Assembly (NCBI GenBank): GCA_947474755.1
Contig: CANJJE010000005.1
Span: forward strand, 114,137-178,136
Source: Burkholderiales bacterium
Lineage (GTDB): Bacteria; Pseudomonadota; Gammaproteobacteria; Burkholderiales; Burkholderiaceae_C
DNA: 64,000 bases
Reading direction: 5' to 3'
The notes beneath the pieces are model-generated. The model searched no databases and was not told the DNA's origin. It was given only the letters and a program-made list of their open reading frames with translations. Positions 43,996 through 52,533 of the stretch are shown piece after piece (position 1 is the first letter of the stretch; every line of letters begins with the position of its first letter). The position numbers and the translations under genes are program-made.

Positions 43996-44898
43996 TCAGA
44001 TGTCGACTGCGAACTCGCCGGACTGCGTCGACGGTGCTTCGAAGCCGTATTCCGATTCGAGTGCGGCCCAGGCTTCCTCGGCGGTCTCGACATAACGGAA
44101 CAGGTGTACATCCTCAGGCGAAATCATGCCGGTATCGATCAGCACGTCGAAGTTGATCAGCCGCGACCAGAACTCGCGCCCGAACAGCAGGATCGGCCGC
44201 TTGCGGCACTTGCCTGTCTGCACCAGTGTCATCGTCTCGAACAGTTCATCGAGGGTGCCGAAACCACCAGGAAAGCACACCAGCGCGATGCTGCGCATCA
44301 GGAAATGCATCTTCCGAAGCGCGAAGTAGTGGAACTGGAAGCACAGTTCCGGCGTGATGTACGGGTTCGGCTCCTGCTCGTGCGGCAGCACGATGTTCAG
44401 GCCGATGCTCTTGCCACCGACCTCGAAAGCACCCCGGTTGCCAGCTTCCATGATGCCCGGGCCACCGCCGGTGACCACATAGACCGGCGTGTCCATGTCG
44501 GCGGTGCGTTGCGTGACAAGGGCGGCAAAGCGACGGGCCTCATCGTAGTAACGCGACATCCGCGCGCGGCTTTCAGCAATGCGGATGGCGAACGCATCGT
44601 CGCGGCCCTGGGCTTGCGCCAGATCGGCGGCGGCGGCCTCGGGCGACAGGATGCGCGAGCTGCCGAAGATCACGATCGTCGACTGGATGCCCGCTTCCTT
44701 CTGCACCATTTCCGGTTTCAGCAGTTCGAGCTGCATGCGCACCGGCCTCAGCTCCTCGCGCAGCAGGAAATCGTTGTCTGTGAAGGCAAGCCGATAGGCG
44801 CTCTCCGGCCCGCCGTAGAGAGACGGCGGCGCGGCCGTACTGGCGTCCTCCTGGGCCGTCGGGAAGTTTCGGGCGGTGAGTTCTTTGCGTTTGTCCAT
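43996..44898 (-). CDS. LOG/TIGR00730-family protein (cytokinin riboside phosphohydrolase-like)
   Basis: VTGGGPGIMEAGNRGAFEVGGKSIGLNI...LVCFPGGFGTLDELFETMTLVQTGK (PGGxGTxxE). Confidence 0.9.
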   Translation of the reverse strand: MDKRKELTARNFPTAQEDASTAAPPSLYGGPESAYRLAFTDNDFLLREELRPVRMQLELLKPEMVQKEAGIQSTIVIFGSSRILSPEAAAADLAQAQGRDDAFAIRIAESRARMSRYYDEARRFAALVTQRTADMDTPVYVVTGGGPGIMEAGNRGAFEVGGKSIGLNIVLPHEQEPNPYITPELCFQFHYFALRKMHFLMRSIALVCFPGGFGTLDELFETMTLVQTGKCRKRPILLFGREFWSRLINFDVLIDTGMISPEDVHLFRYVETAEEAWAALESEYGFEAPSTQSGEFAVDI

Positions 44899-44934
44899 GC
44901 GGTGCAGCTTAGCGTGTCGTTGGATAAGGCAGTC

Positions 44935-45705
44935 TCAACGGCGTGCCGAAGCGCACACCGGGCAGCTCGGGTTGCAGACCAGTCGCATCTCGGTCCATTC
45001 CATCCGGCGTGCGTCCAGCATGTGCAGCCGACCGGCCAGCGAGGAGCCGACACCGGCCAGCAGCTTGAGTGCTTCGGCGGCCTGCACGCTGCCGATGATG
45101 CCGACCAGCGGCGCGAATACGCCCATCGTCGCGCAGCGCGCCTCCTCGAACGTGGCATCGGGCGGGAAGATGCAGGCATAGCAGGGATGGCCGGCAGTGC
45201 GGTGGTCGCGCGGGTCGGTCACGTACACGGAGACCTGCCCGTCGAAGCCGATCGCCGCCCCCGACACCAGTGGCCGGGCATGCCGCACACACGCCACGTT
45301 CACCGCCTGCCGCGTCGCGAAGTTGTCGCAGCAATCGACCACCAGGTCCGCCTGGGCGACCAGTTCGTCCAGCCGCGCGGCATCGGCACGTTCGCGCAGT
45401 GCGACCACCCGCACCTCGGGGTTGACCGCATGCACCGTGGCCGCAGCCGAGTCGACCTTGGCTTGGCCCAGGCTCGCCATCGAGTGGGCGATCTGGCGCT
45501 GCAGGTTCGTCAGCTCGACCGTGTCGTCATCGACGATCGTCATCTTGCCGACTCCGGCAGTGCCCAGGTACATGGCCACCGGCGAGCCCAGCCCACCGGC
45601 ACCGATCACCAGCACATGCGCTGCCAGCAACCGCTGCTGGCCCTCGATGCCGATGTCGTCGATCAGGATGTGGCGCGAGTAGCGCAGCAGTTGGTTGTCG
45701 TTCAT
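44935..45705 (-). CDS. HesA/MoeB/ThiF family adenylyltransferase
   Basis: LLRYSRHILIDDIGIEGQQRLLAAHVLVIGAGGLGSPVAMYLGTAGVGKMTIVDDDTVELTNLQRQIAHS. Confidence 0.93.
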   Translation of the reverse strand: MNDNQLLRYSRHILIDDIGIEGQQRLLAAHVLVIGAGGLGSPVAMYLGTAGVGKMTIVDDDTVELTNLQRQIAHSMASLGQAKVDSAAATVHAVNPEVRVVALRERADAARLDELVAQADLVVDCCDNFATRQAVNVACVRHARPLVSGAAIGFDGQVSVYVTDPRDHRTAGHPCYACIFPPDATFEEARCATMGVFAPLVGIIGSVQAAEALKLLAGVGSSLAGRLHMLDARRMEWTEMRLVCNPSCPVCASARR

Positions 45706-45721
45706 CAGGGCGAGGGCACGA

Positions 45722-45750
45722 AAAAACGCCCGCGTGCAGCGGGCGTTGGA
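45722..45750 (-). terminator. Rho-independent terminator for ctpA
   Basis: Minus strand AACGCCCGC TGCAC GCGGGCGTTTTTTCG. Confidence 0.8.
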
Positions 45751-45814
45751 GACCTGGGAGCATGGCTAGCCATCAACGGCGGGCTTTGAGCTGCCCTGAT
45801 CGCTGCGGCTCCCC

Positions 45815-47257
45815 TCAGTTCGAGTCGAGATCAACCTTGCGCTCGGTCATCGATTTGCTGACCATCACCGGCTTGCCCTTCAAGCGGTTGATGGCTTGCG
45901 CGAGCTGGAAGTCTTCGCTGCTGCCGAATTCGGCCGGTGGCTTGATCGGTGCGCTGGCTTTCTTGGCACTTTCTTCTTCCAGCTTCTTGCGGGCAATCTC
46001 GCGTGCCTTCTCGCGTGCTTCGTCCTTGACCTCGGTGCCCTGGCCGCTTTGCAGGTGCTTTTCCAGGTCGGCTTCACGAGGGCGCAAGGCCGAGAACAGG
46101 TTGCCCTCGGCAGTTTCGTCGATCATCACGTCGGGCACGATGCCCTTGGCCTGAATCGACTTGCCGCTCGGTGTGTAGTAGCGCGCGGTGGTGATCTTCA
46201 GCGCAGTGTCCGGCGACAGCTGCCTTACCGTCTGCACCGAGCCCTTGCCGAAAGTCTGGGCGCCCATCACCGTGGCGCGCTTGTTGTCCTGCAATGCTCC
46301 GGCGACGATTTCGCTGGCAGAGGCCGAGCCTTCGTTGACCAGCACCACCAGCGGCACTGATTTCAGCGCTTCCGGCAGGCGCCGCAAGGGGTCGACGCCA
46401 CCGCGTCGCAGGTAGTACTCGGGCCCCGCCTTGAATATCGACTTCGATTCGGGAATCTGGCCGTTGGTCGTGACCACGATGGCATCTGCCGGCAGGAAGG
46501 CCGACGAAACGGCCACCGACGCTTCGAGCAGACCCCCCGGGTCATTGCGCAGATCGAGAACGATGCCCTTGAGGTTGGGGTCCTGCTTGTAGATCTCCTC
46601 GAGCTTGCGGGCGAAGTCCTCGACCGTGCGGTCCTGGAACTGGCTCACGCGCAGCCAGGCATAACCCGGCTCAACCATCTTTGCGCGCACACTGATCGTG
46701 CGGATCTCCTCGCGCACGATAGTGACGGGGAAAGTACGGTCCTCGGATTTGCGGAACAAGGTCAACACGACTTTCGTGCCCGGCTCGCCACGCATGCGCT
46801 TGACCGCCTGCTCCAGTGTCAGACCCTTGACCATGGTGTCGTCGATCTTGGTGATCAGGTCGCCGCTTTTCAGTCCCCCACGGAAGGCTGGCGAGCCTTC
46901 GATCGGCGTGACCACCTTGACCAGACCATCTTCCATGCCGATCTCGATGCCGACACCGACGAAACGCCCGGTGGTCCCTTCGCGGAATTCCTTCCACGAT
47001 TTCTTGTCGAAATACTGTGAGTGCGGGTCGAGCCCTGCCACCATGCCGCTGATGGCGTCGGTGATGAGTTTCTTTTCGTCAACCGGTTCGACATAGTCGC
47101 TCTTGACCATCCCGAAAACCGCCGCCAGCTGCTGCAATTCTTCCAAGGGAAGCGAGCTGACCGAGTTGCGCGCCGTCGCCTGCAACTGCATCGTGACCAG
47201 CGCTCCAGCCACGGCACCCAGTGCGATCCAACCTGAAATCTTGAGCTTCATACCCAT
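45815..47257 (-). CDS. ctpA: S41 family C-terminal processing peptidase
   Basis: PDZ domain and LVNEGSASASEIVAGALQDNKRATVMGAQTFGKGSVQTV catalytic Ser/Lys region. Confidence 0.93.
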   Translation of the reverse strand: MGMKLKISGWIALGAVAGALVTMQLQATARNSVSSLPLEELQQLAAVFGMVKSDYVEPVDEKKLITDAISGMVAGLDPHSQYFDKKSWKEFREGTTGRFVGVGIEIGMEDGLVKVVTPIEGSPAFRGGLKSGDLITKIDDTMVKGLTLEQAVKRMRGEPGTKVVLTLFRKSEDRTFPVTIVREEIRTISVRAKMVEPGYAWLRVSQFQDRTVEDFARKLEEIYKQDPNLKGIVLDLRNDPGGLLEASVAVSSAFLPADAIVVTTNGQIPESKSIFKAGPEYYLRRGGVDPLRRLPEALKSVPLVVLVNEGSASASEIVAGALQDNKRATVMGAQTFGKGSVQTVRQLSPDTALKITTARYYTPSGKSIQAKGIVPDVMIDETAEGNLFSALRPREADLEKHLQSGQGTEVKDEAREKAREIARKKLEEESAKKASAPIKPPAEFGSSEDFQLAQAINRLKGKPVMVSKSMTERKVDLDSN

Positions 47258-47525
47258 GTCCGACCCTCTAACTGGCTTGTGCATACGATTCTCGTCTCAG
47301 TATAGAACCCGCTAATGTGTTGATGCTGCGCGGGCTGGCTTAGTTTCGGATGATGAAGCAGCGACGCAAAGAAATTTCGACTGGGCGGCAAGGCTGACGC
47401 ATTCGACGGGATCAGCCGGTCAAGTTTTCTCGCGGGCCGCCGATAGCGAGCGGACGTCCTTGGGCTCGTGGCGATGACATCCAGCCGCCGGCTCACAGCT
47501 CGTCGACCGACTTCGAGGCCGCGCG

Positions 47526-47801
47526 ATGTTCAGCCCGTTCAGATTCTCCAAAACCCATCAGGTGCCGACGCTGACCGCGGTTGACAGCGCACCCGCTGAT
47601 CCGGTTCCATCCGTTCTCGACGCTCGGCAGCGACGCACGATGCCCAGCGCGCCTGACAGAGTGCTGTCCGTACAGGCGCGGCAATGGTTGCGCCGCTTGC
47701 CTGCGAGGGAACGGCCGCTCGCGTTGTGCTCGATGTACTCGCGCCTTGCCAACCGCCTGGCTGCCGTCTCGGCTTTCCCCCGATGGTGGCCCTCGAACTG
47801 A
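47526..47801 (+). CDS. Hypothetical small protein
   Basis: 91-aa ORF in an otherwise empty intergenic region; basic-hydrophobic C-terminal half (ARQWLRRLPARERPLALCSMYSRLANRLA) reads like protein. Confidence 0.45.
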   Translation: MFSPFRFSKTHQVPTLTAVDSAPADPVPSVLDARQRRTMPSAPDRVLSVQARQWLRRLPARERPLALCSMYSRLANRLAAVSAFPRWWPSN

Positions 47802-47868
47802 TGCGATTGCACCGGCTGCACGAAAAGCGCCTCGCGCCGAGCGACGGCGTTTGAAGCCCTGGCCGCTC

Positions 47869-48438
47869 TCAGGCCCTGCCGAGGTGCTCGACCAGGATCC
47901 CGACGCCCATGGCGGCGAGCACGACGCCTCCGCCAATCTCTGCCCACCTTCCAGCAACGCTGCCGAGCGCGCGTCCAACCATCACGCCCAACGTGACTGC
48001 GACAAAGGTCGTGAGGCCAATGGCAACGGCCACAGGAACGACATCGACATCGATCAATGCCAGTCCGACACCGACCACCATGGCATCGATGCTGGTGGCG
48101 AATCCGGTCAAGGCAAGCAGCCAGAAGGGGTGTCGGGTCAGCCTTTCCCCCGCTTGCAGGCTTGAAGCCTTGAAGCCTCTGTAGACCATTCGAAGGCCCA
48201 GGCCACTCAGGATGACGAAGGCAATCCAGTGGTCCGAGGCCTTGACGTAGCTGGCGACGGTCAGGCCGAGCGCCCAGCCGATGACCGGCGTGATGGCTTC
48301 GATGACACCGAAAATGGCGCCCGTGCGCAACGCTTCGCTCCAGCGCGGTTGGTGAAGCGCAGTGCCTTTGCCAACGGCAGCGGCGAAAGCGTCGGTGGAC
48401 ATGGCGAGCGACAGCAGCACGATCGAGAGAAAACTCAT
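47869..48438 (-). CDS. mntP: Manganese efflux pump MntP
   Basis: MSFLSIVLLSLAMSTDAFAAAVGKGTA...GVIEAITPVIGWALG...FATSIDAMVVGVGLALIDVDVV; preceded by yybP-ykoY element. Confidence 0.95.
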   Translation of the reverse strand: MSFLSIVLLSLAMSTDAFAAAVGKGTALHQPRWSEALRTGAIFGVIEAITPVIGWALGLTVASYVKASDHWIAFVILSGLGLRMVYRGFKASSLQAGERLTRHPFWLLALTGFATSIDAMVVGVGLALIDVDVVPVAVAIGLTTFVAVTLGVMVGRALGSVAGRWAEIGGGVVLAAMGVGILVEHLGRA

Positions 48439-48517
48439 CGGGGGAAGTGCATTTCCGGCCGGGCGAGCAATTCGGCACATCGGCACTGTCCGGCTTACGT
48501 CGTGCTGACGCGCCGAT

Positions 48518-48620
48518 GGTCTCGCCAACCAGAATGGTTACCAGCGCCACGGCCTGCGAGACAGGCCGAGTATGTTGACGCAGGCGCTTTCAGCTGAAAG
48601 CCGGCTACTCCCCAACGGGA
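48518..48620 (-). promoter_or_regulatory. yybP-ykoY (Mn2+) riboswitch upstream of mntP
   Basis: Minus strand TTGGGGAGTAGCCGGCTTTCAGCTGAAAGCGCCTGCGTCAACATACTCGGCCTGTCTCGCAGGCCGTGGCGCTGGTAACCATTCTGGTTGGCGAGACC: hallmark GGGGAGUAG, GUCAACAUACUCG and GGCGAGACC blocks. Confidence 0.93.
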
Positions 48621-48911
48621 GCGCAGAGTGTACGGGATGTGTGCAGACCGACCCTTGCGCTCCGCGAACCGGATGAAATCCTGGGACCGAGCAGTCGCCG
48701 CGCATCGACAACGGTGAAAACATGTTCCCAAACGGGGCGCTGCCAGGGCAGTCCGTGCAGCACCGGATCGACTCGCAGCAAGGGATGGAGAGGCGCAACA
48801 TCCCCGCCATGCAACGGGACATGACGCACCATGGCTCGAGGTCCCTGACCCCTCATTGCCCGCCGCGATGACAATAGCACTGCCAAGAGGGCCAATCGCC
48901 CTCTCAGGCCA

Positions 48912-48946
48912 CCAGCCAGTCCTGTTGACTGGCTGGAACCTTTTTC
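48912..48946 (+). terminator. Strong orphan Rho-independent terminator / attenuator
   Basis: CCAGCCAGTC CTGTT GACTGGCTGG AACCTTTTTC, perfect 10-bp stem; no convincing CDS upstream on + strand. Confidence 0.7.
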
Positions 48947-48960
48947 ACAGAGCAGTGCAG

Positions 48961-49089
48961 ATGTCCGAAATGCTGGCCCACAGAACCAAGAACAAGCTTG
49001 CCAAGATGTACGCCATTGGAATCGTCGTTTTCAGCGCCGGCTTTGGTTTGCTGACGTTGTTTTTCATCTTCTTGGCGCATCTGAAATGA
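48961..49089 (+). CDS. Putative 42-aa single-TM small membrane protein
   Basis: MSEMLAHRTKNKLAKMYAIGIVVFSAGFGLLTLFFIFLAHLK: basic N-terminus then one hydrophobic helix. Confidence 0.4.
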   Translation: MSEMLAHRTKNKLAKMYAIGIVVFSAGFGLLTLFFIFLAHLK

Positions 49090-49514
49090 TGCAGGAACCT
49101 TCAACGGTGTCAGGCGACACCAATCTCAACGTTCGATGGATCGCAATGGGGTTCAGATTACGAAATGGTCATGTTCTGCACCGCGATGACGGTATCGACG
49201 GATTGTTCCAAGGAGCAATGACAGTGTTGAAACTTGCTTTGGCGGTGTCACGCATTTCCCTACCGGCCCTGCCTTCACGCTACAGCGCCACGAAGGCGGG
49301 TTGACCTGCTCTTCTCGGCACTTGCCGCCACTCTCTACCTACCCACAGACAGCATCGGACGTTTCAACGAGTCACCGTTGCGGCTTCATCACGAGACGAC
49401 CACGCGCCGCGCCACCGCGGTGCGCAATTCGTCGGTCTGCGTGTCGCGACCAATGAAGGCTCTCTCACAAGGTCCCATCTGTAGCGGGCTCCGGGCCTCA
49501 CCTGCATCTTGTTG

Positions 49515-49542
49515 CTATTGAGAAGGCGTTATTATTCAATAG
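49515..49542. promoter_or_regulatory. Candidate Fur-like operator upstream of TonB receptor
   Basis: CTATTGA-N14-TCAATAG inverted repeat around AT-rich GAGAAGGCGTTATTATTC, ~60 bp before ATG. Confidence 0.35.
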
Positions 49543-49600
49543 TCGCAAGAACGAGCTTTTCTCGCTCCGCTCCCCGCTAACTTCGATTCGACGAGCCCCC

Positions 49601-51727
49601 ATGAAACGCTACAAGCGCGCTGCGCTGATGCTTTGCTCCTCCTCCCAACTTGCACTCACCGCTGTGGCCCAAGAGGCGAGCCCAGGCGTGCGGCTGGACG
49701 CCGTCACCATCACCGGCACTCGCCAGGCCTACCAGGGCGATTTCAATCGACTGGAAACACCGCAAACCGAACAGTCCATCGATGCGGAGACCCTGCGCGC
49801 TTCGGGTGCGGTCGACCTGACCCGAGCGCTGGACCTGTCGGCGTCGGTGGCCCGGCAGAACAACTTCGGCGGGCTGTGGAACGCCTTTGCGCTGCGTGGC
49901 TTCGTGGGCGACGAGAACCTGCCGAGCAACTACCTCGTCAACGGCTTCAATGCCGGCCGGGGCTTCGGTGGGCCACGGGATCTGTCAGGAATCGAGTCGG
50001 TCGATGTGCTCAAGGGGCCACGCGCAGCGATGTTCGGGCGCGGTGAGCCTGGCGGCACGGTCAACCTGGTAACCAAGCGTCCCACGTTCAAGACCGCCGG
50101 CGAGTTTCGTGTCGCCGCCGGCAGTTTCGACACCTACCGAACCGATGCCGACTGGACGACACCGCTATCAGATGCAGTCGCCGTCCGCCTGATCGGCTTT
50201 GCCGAAGACGCACGCAGCTTCCGCGACACCGTCGAAACCCGCAAGTACGGCATGAGCCCGTCGCTGGCGTGGCGCATCAGCCCACAAAGCAGGCTGATCT
50301 ACGAACTGGAGCTCAGCCATCAGGAGATCCCGTTCGACCGCGGTGTGCTGGCGATCAACGGCGAGCTCGGTCGCCTGCCGCGAAGCCGCTTCCTGGGCGA
50401 GCCGGGAGACGGTCCGCTGAAGGCCGACGTGCAAGGTCACCAGCTCGAGTTTCAGCATGACTTCAGCAAGGACTGGAGCGCCCTGTTGGGGCTCACCACG
50501 CGCGAGACCTCACTGGAAGGCTTCTCGACCGAAGCGGAGCTGGCTACCAATCGCCAGAAGCTGCTGGTGGATGGCCGCACGCTAACCCGGCAGCGCCGCT
50601 TCCGCGACTACGACGCCGACTACCAAGTGCTGCGGGGTGAGATCAACGGCCGCTTCCAACTGGCCGGGCTGCAGCACCGCCTGATATTCGGGGTCGATGC
50701 CGATCGTTTCGAGAACGACCAGATCTTTCTGCGCGCCCGCGCGCCCGCGCTGGCCAGCAATCCGACGCTGGCCCAACAGCAAGCGATCGACATCTTCAAC
50801 CCGATCTACGGCAGCTACCCCTTGCCCACCCCAACACCACTCACCAATCGAGTGGAGACGCAGAAGTCGGTGGGCGTGTTCGTGCAGGACCAAATCAACC
50901 TGAGCGAGAGCCTGCAGCTGCGATTGGGCGCACGTTTCGAAGACTACCGGCAGACCCTTCTCAACCGGGCGAACAAGCAGAAGTCGTCGCAGAAGGAAAC
51001 GCGCACCAGCCCGCAGATCGGCGTCGTGCTCCGGGCAACCGATGCCCTGTCGCTGTATGCCACGTACGGCGAGAACTTCCGCCCGCTGTCAGGGGCCGAT
51101 GCCCAAGGCAACGGCTTCGAGCCCAACCAGTCCACCTCCATCGAGGCAGGCGCGAAGTTCTCGCTGGGCGGCATTGACGCCACGGTGGCCGTGTTCCATA
51201 TCAAGCAGAAGAACATCCTCGTCGCCGCAGACGCCAGCGCAGCAACCCAGCTGGCCATCGGCAAGGCACGAAGCCGGGGCCTGGAGATTGACTTACAAGG
51301 CGAGATCACCAAAGACCTGAGCCTGTGGGCGTCGTATGCCTATGTCGACGCGAAGACCTCAAACACCTTCAACGACCCCAACTTCGGCGTTGCGGTGCCT
51401 GCCGGCTCGCGCTTGCTCAACGTGCCCAAGCACACTTTGAGCCTGCAACTGGTTAACTCGATGGCTGTGGCCGGTCGCGGCCTGCAGCTCGGCGGCGGTC
51501 TCCTCCACGTGGGTGAGCGCTCGGGCGAGTTCACCACCAACTTCAAGTTGCCGTCTTACACAGTGGCTCGGGCGTTTGCCGCCTATGAGGTGAACCGGTC
51601 GATGACCTTGCGCCTTGACGTTGACAACCTCTTCAACGAGACCTACTACACCAACTCGTTCTCGGCGCTGTGGGTGCAGCCGGGTTCGCCACGCAGCGCG
51701 CGGGTGTCCGCCTCATTCAAGTTCTGA
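49601..51727 (+). CDS. TonB-dependent siderophore-type receptor
   Basis: Signal peptide; plug AVTITGTRQAYQGDFNRLETPQTEQSIDAETLRASGAVDLTRALDLSASV...VLKGPRAAMFGRGEPGGTVNLVTKRP; C-terminal ...SPRSARVSASFKF. Confidence 0.93.
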   Translation: MKRYKRAALMLCSSSQLALTAVAQEASPGVRLDAVTITGTRQAYQGDFNRLETPQTEQSIDAETLRASGAVDLTRALDLSASVARQNNFGGLWNAFALRGFVGDENLPSNYLVNGFNAGRGFGGPRDLSGIESVDVLKGPRAAMFGRGEPGGTVNLVTKRPTFKTAGEFRVAAGSFDTYRTDADWTTPLSDAVAVRLIGFAEDARSFRDTVETRKYGMSPSLAWRISPQSRLIYELELSHQEIPFDRGVLAINGELGRLPRSRFLGEPGDGPLKADVQGHQLEFQHDFSKDWSALLGLTTRETSLEGFSTEAELATNRQKLLVDGRTLTRQRRFRDYDADYQVLRGEINGRFQLAGLQHRLIFGVDADRFENDQIFLRARAPALASNPTLAQQQAIDIFNPIYGSYPLPTPTPLTNRVETQKSVGVFVQDQINLSESLQLRLGARFEDYRQTLLNRANKQKSSQKETRTSPQIGVVLRATDALSLYATYGENFRPLSGADAQGNGFEPNQSTSIEAGAKFSLGGIDATVAVFHIKQKNILVAADASAATQLAIGKARSRGLEIDLQGEITKDLSLWASYAYVDAKTSNTFNDPNFGVAVPAGSRLLNVPKHTLSLQLVNSMAVAGRGLQLGGGLLHVGERSGEFTTNFKLPSYTVARAFAAYEVNRSMTLRLDVDNLFNETYYTNSFSALWVQPGSPRSARVSASFKF

Positions 51728-51773
51728 AATGAAGCCCCCACGCTCACGTCTTTCGCTGCCTCCCGAGGGGGCT

Positions 51774-51807
51774 GTCAGTACCGTCGCAACGGCGAGTCGG
51801 TACTGAC
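51774..51807 (+). promoter_or_regulatory. Perfect 10-bp hairpin abutting ABC ATPase start codon
   Basis: GTCAGTACCG-TCGCAACGGCGAGT-CGGTACTGAC followed directly by ATG at 51808. Confidence 0.6.
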
Positions 51808-52533
51808 ATGGAGTCCGAACTCAGGCTGCAGGCGGACAAACTGCGCGTGCAGCGCGGCGGCAAGGAGGTGCTGGCCGGTGTCAGCTTCGCAGTGGCCTGC
51901 GGTGAGGTGTACGGTCTGCTGGGTGGGAACGGCGCCGGCAAGTCGACAACGCTGGCGACCTTTCTAGGCTTCCTGCCCGCTGCCAACGGCCGCGTGCTCG
52001 TCAACGGCCAGGATGTCGGCAACGACCTGTTGGCCGCCCGCCGTGCCATGGCCTATCTGCCGGAGGCCGCCTCGCTGTACGAACACCTGGACGCGCGCGA
52101 GAACCTGACCTACTTCCTGCAACTGGCGGACGTGCGCTGCAGCAAAGCCGACATCGACACGGCGCTGGACCGAGTCTCGCTTGGCACCGACGCGCGCAGC
52201 CTCAAGCTTCGTGGTTACTCCAAGGGCATGCGCCAGAAAGTGGCCATTGCTCTGGCGATCCTGCGCGACACGGACATCCTGCTGCTCGACGAGCCGACGT
52301 CCGGGCTGGACCCGACGGCGATCGACGAGTTCCACGATCTGGCGCGCGGGTTGGCCAATGCCGGCAAGGCCATCCTGATGGTGACGCACGATGTGTACGG
52401 CGCCTGCCAGGTGGCCGACCGCATCGGCCTGCTGCGCGGCGGGCAGCTGGTGGACCAGTTCCAAGCGCCCGCCGGCGACCGCATCGACACCGAGACCGTG
52501 CACCGCGCCTTTTCTGCGAAAGCGGCCGCGTGA
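51808..52533 (+). CDS. ABC transporter ATP-binding protein
   Basis: VYGLLGGNGAGKSTTLATFLGFL (Walker A), LRGYSKGMRQKVAIALAILRDTDILLLDEPTSGLDPTAIDEF. Confidence 0.93.
   Translation: MESELRLQADKLRVQRGGKEVLAGVSFAVACGEVYGLLGGNGAGKSTTLATFLGFLPAANGRVLVNGQDVGNDLLAARRAMAYLPEAASLYEHLDARENLTYFLQLADVRCSKADIDTALDRVSLGTDARSLKLRGYSKGMRQKVAIALAILRDTDILLLDEPTSGLDPTAIDEFHDLARGLANAGKAILMVTHDVYGACQVADRIGLLRGGQLVDQFQAPAGDRIDTETVHRAFSAKAAA

Noticed and set aside
43879-45789. 636-aa + ORF
   Set aside because: Antisense to arginase, LOG and MoeB genes, all of which have clear family motifs
48605-48895. 96-aa minus ORF ending at the UAG of the riboswitch GGGGAGUAG block
   Set aside because: Considered as a uORF coupled to the riboswitch, but sequence is low-information and the stop coincides with conserved aptamer sequence by chance
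49086-49304. 72-aa + ORF before TonB receptor
   Set aside because: No recognisable signal, poor start context; intergenic DNA likelier
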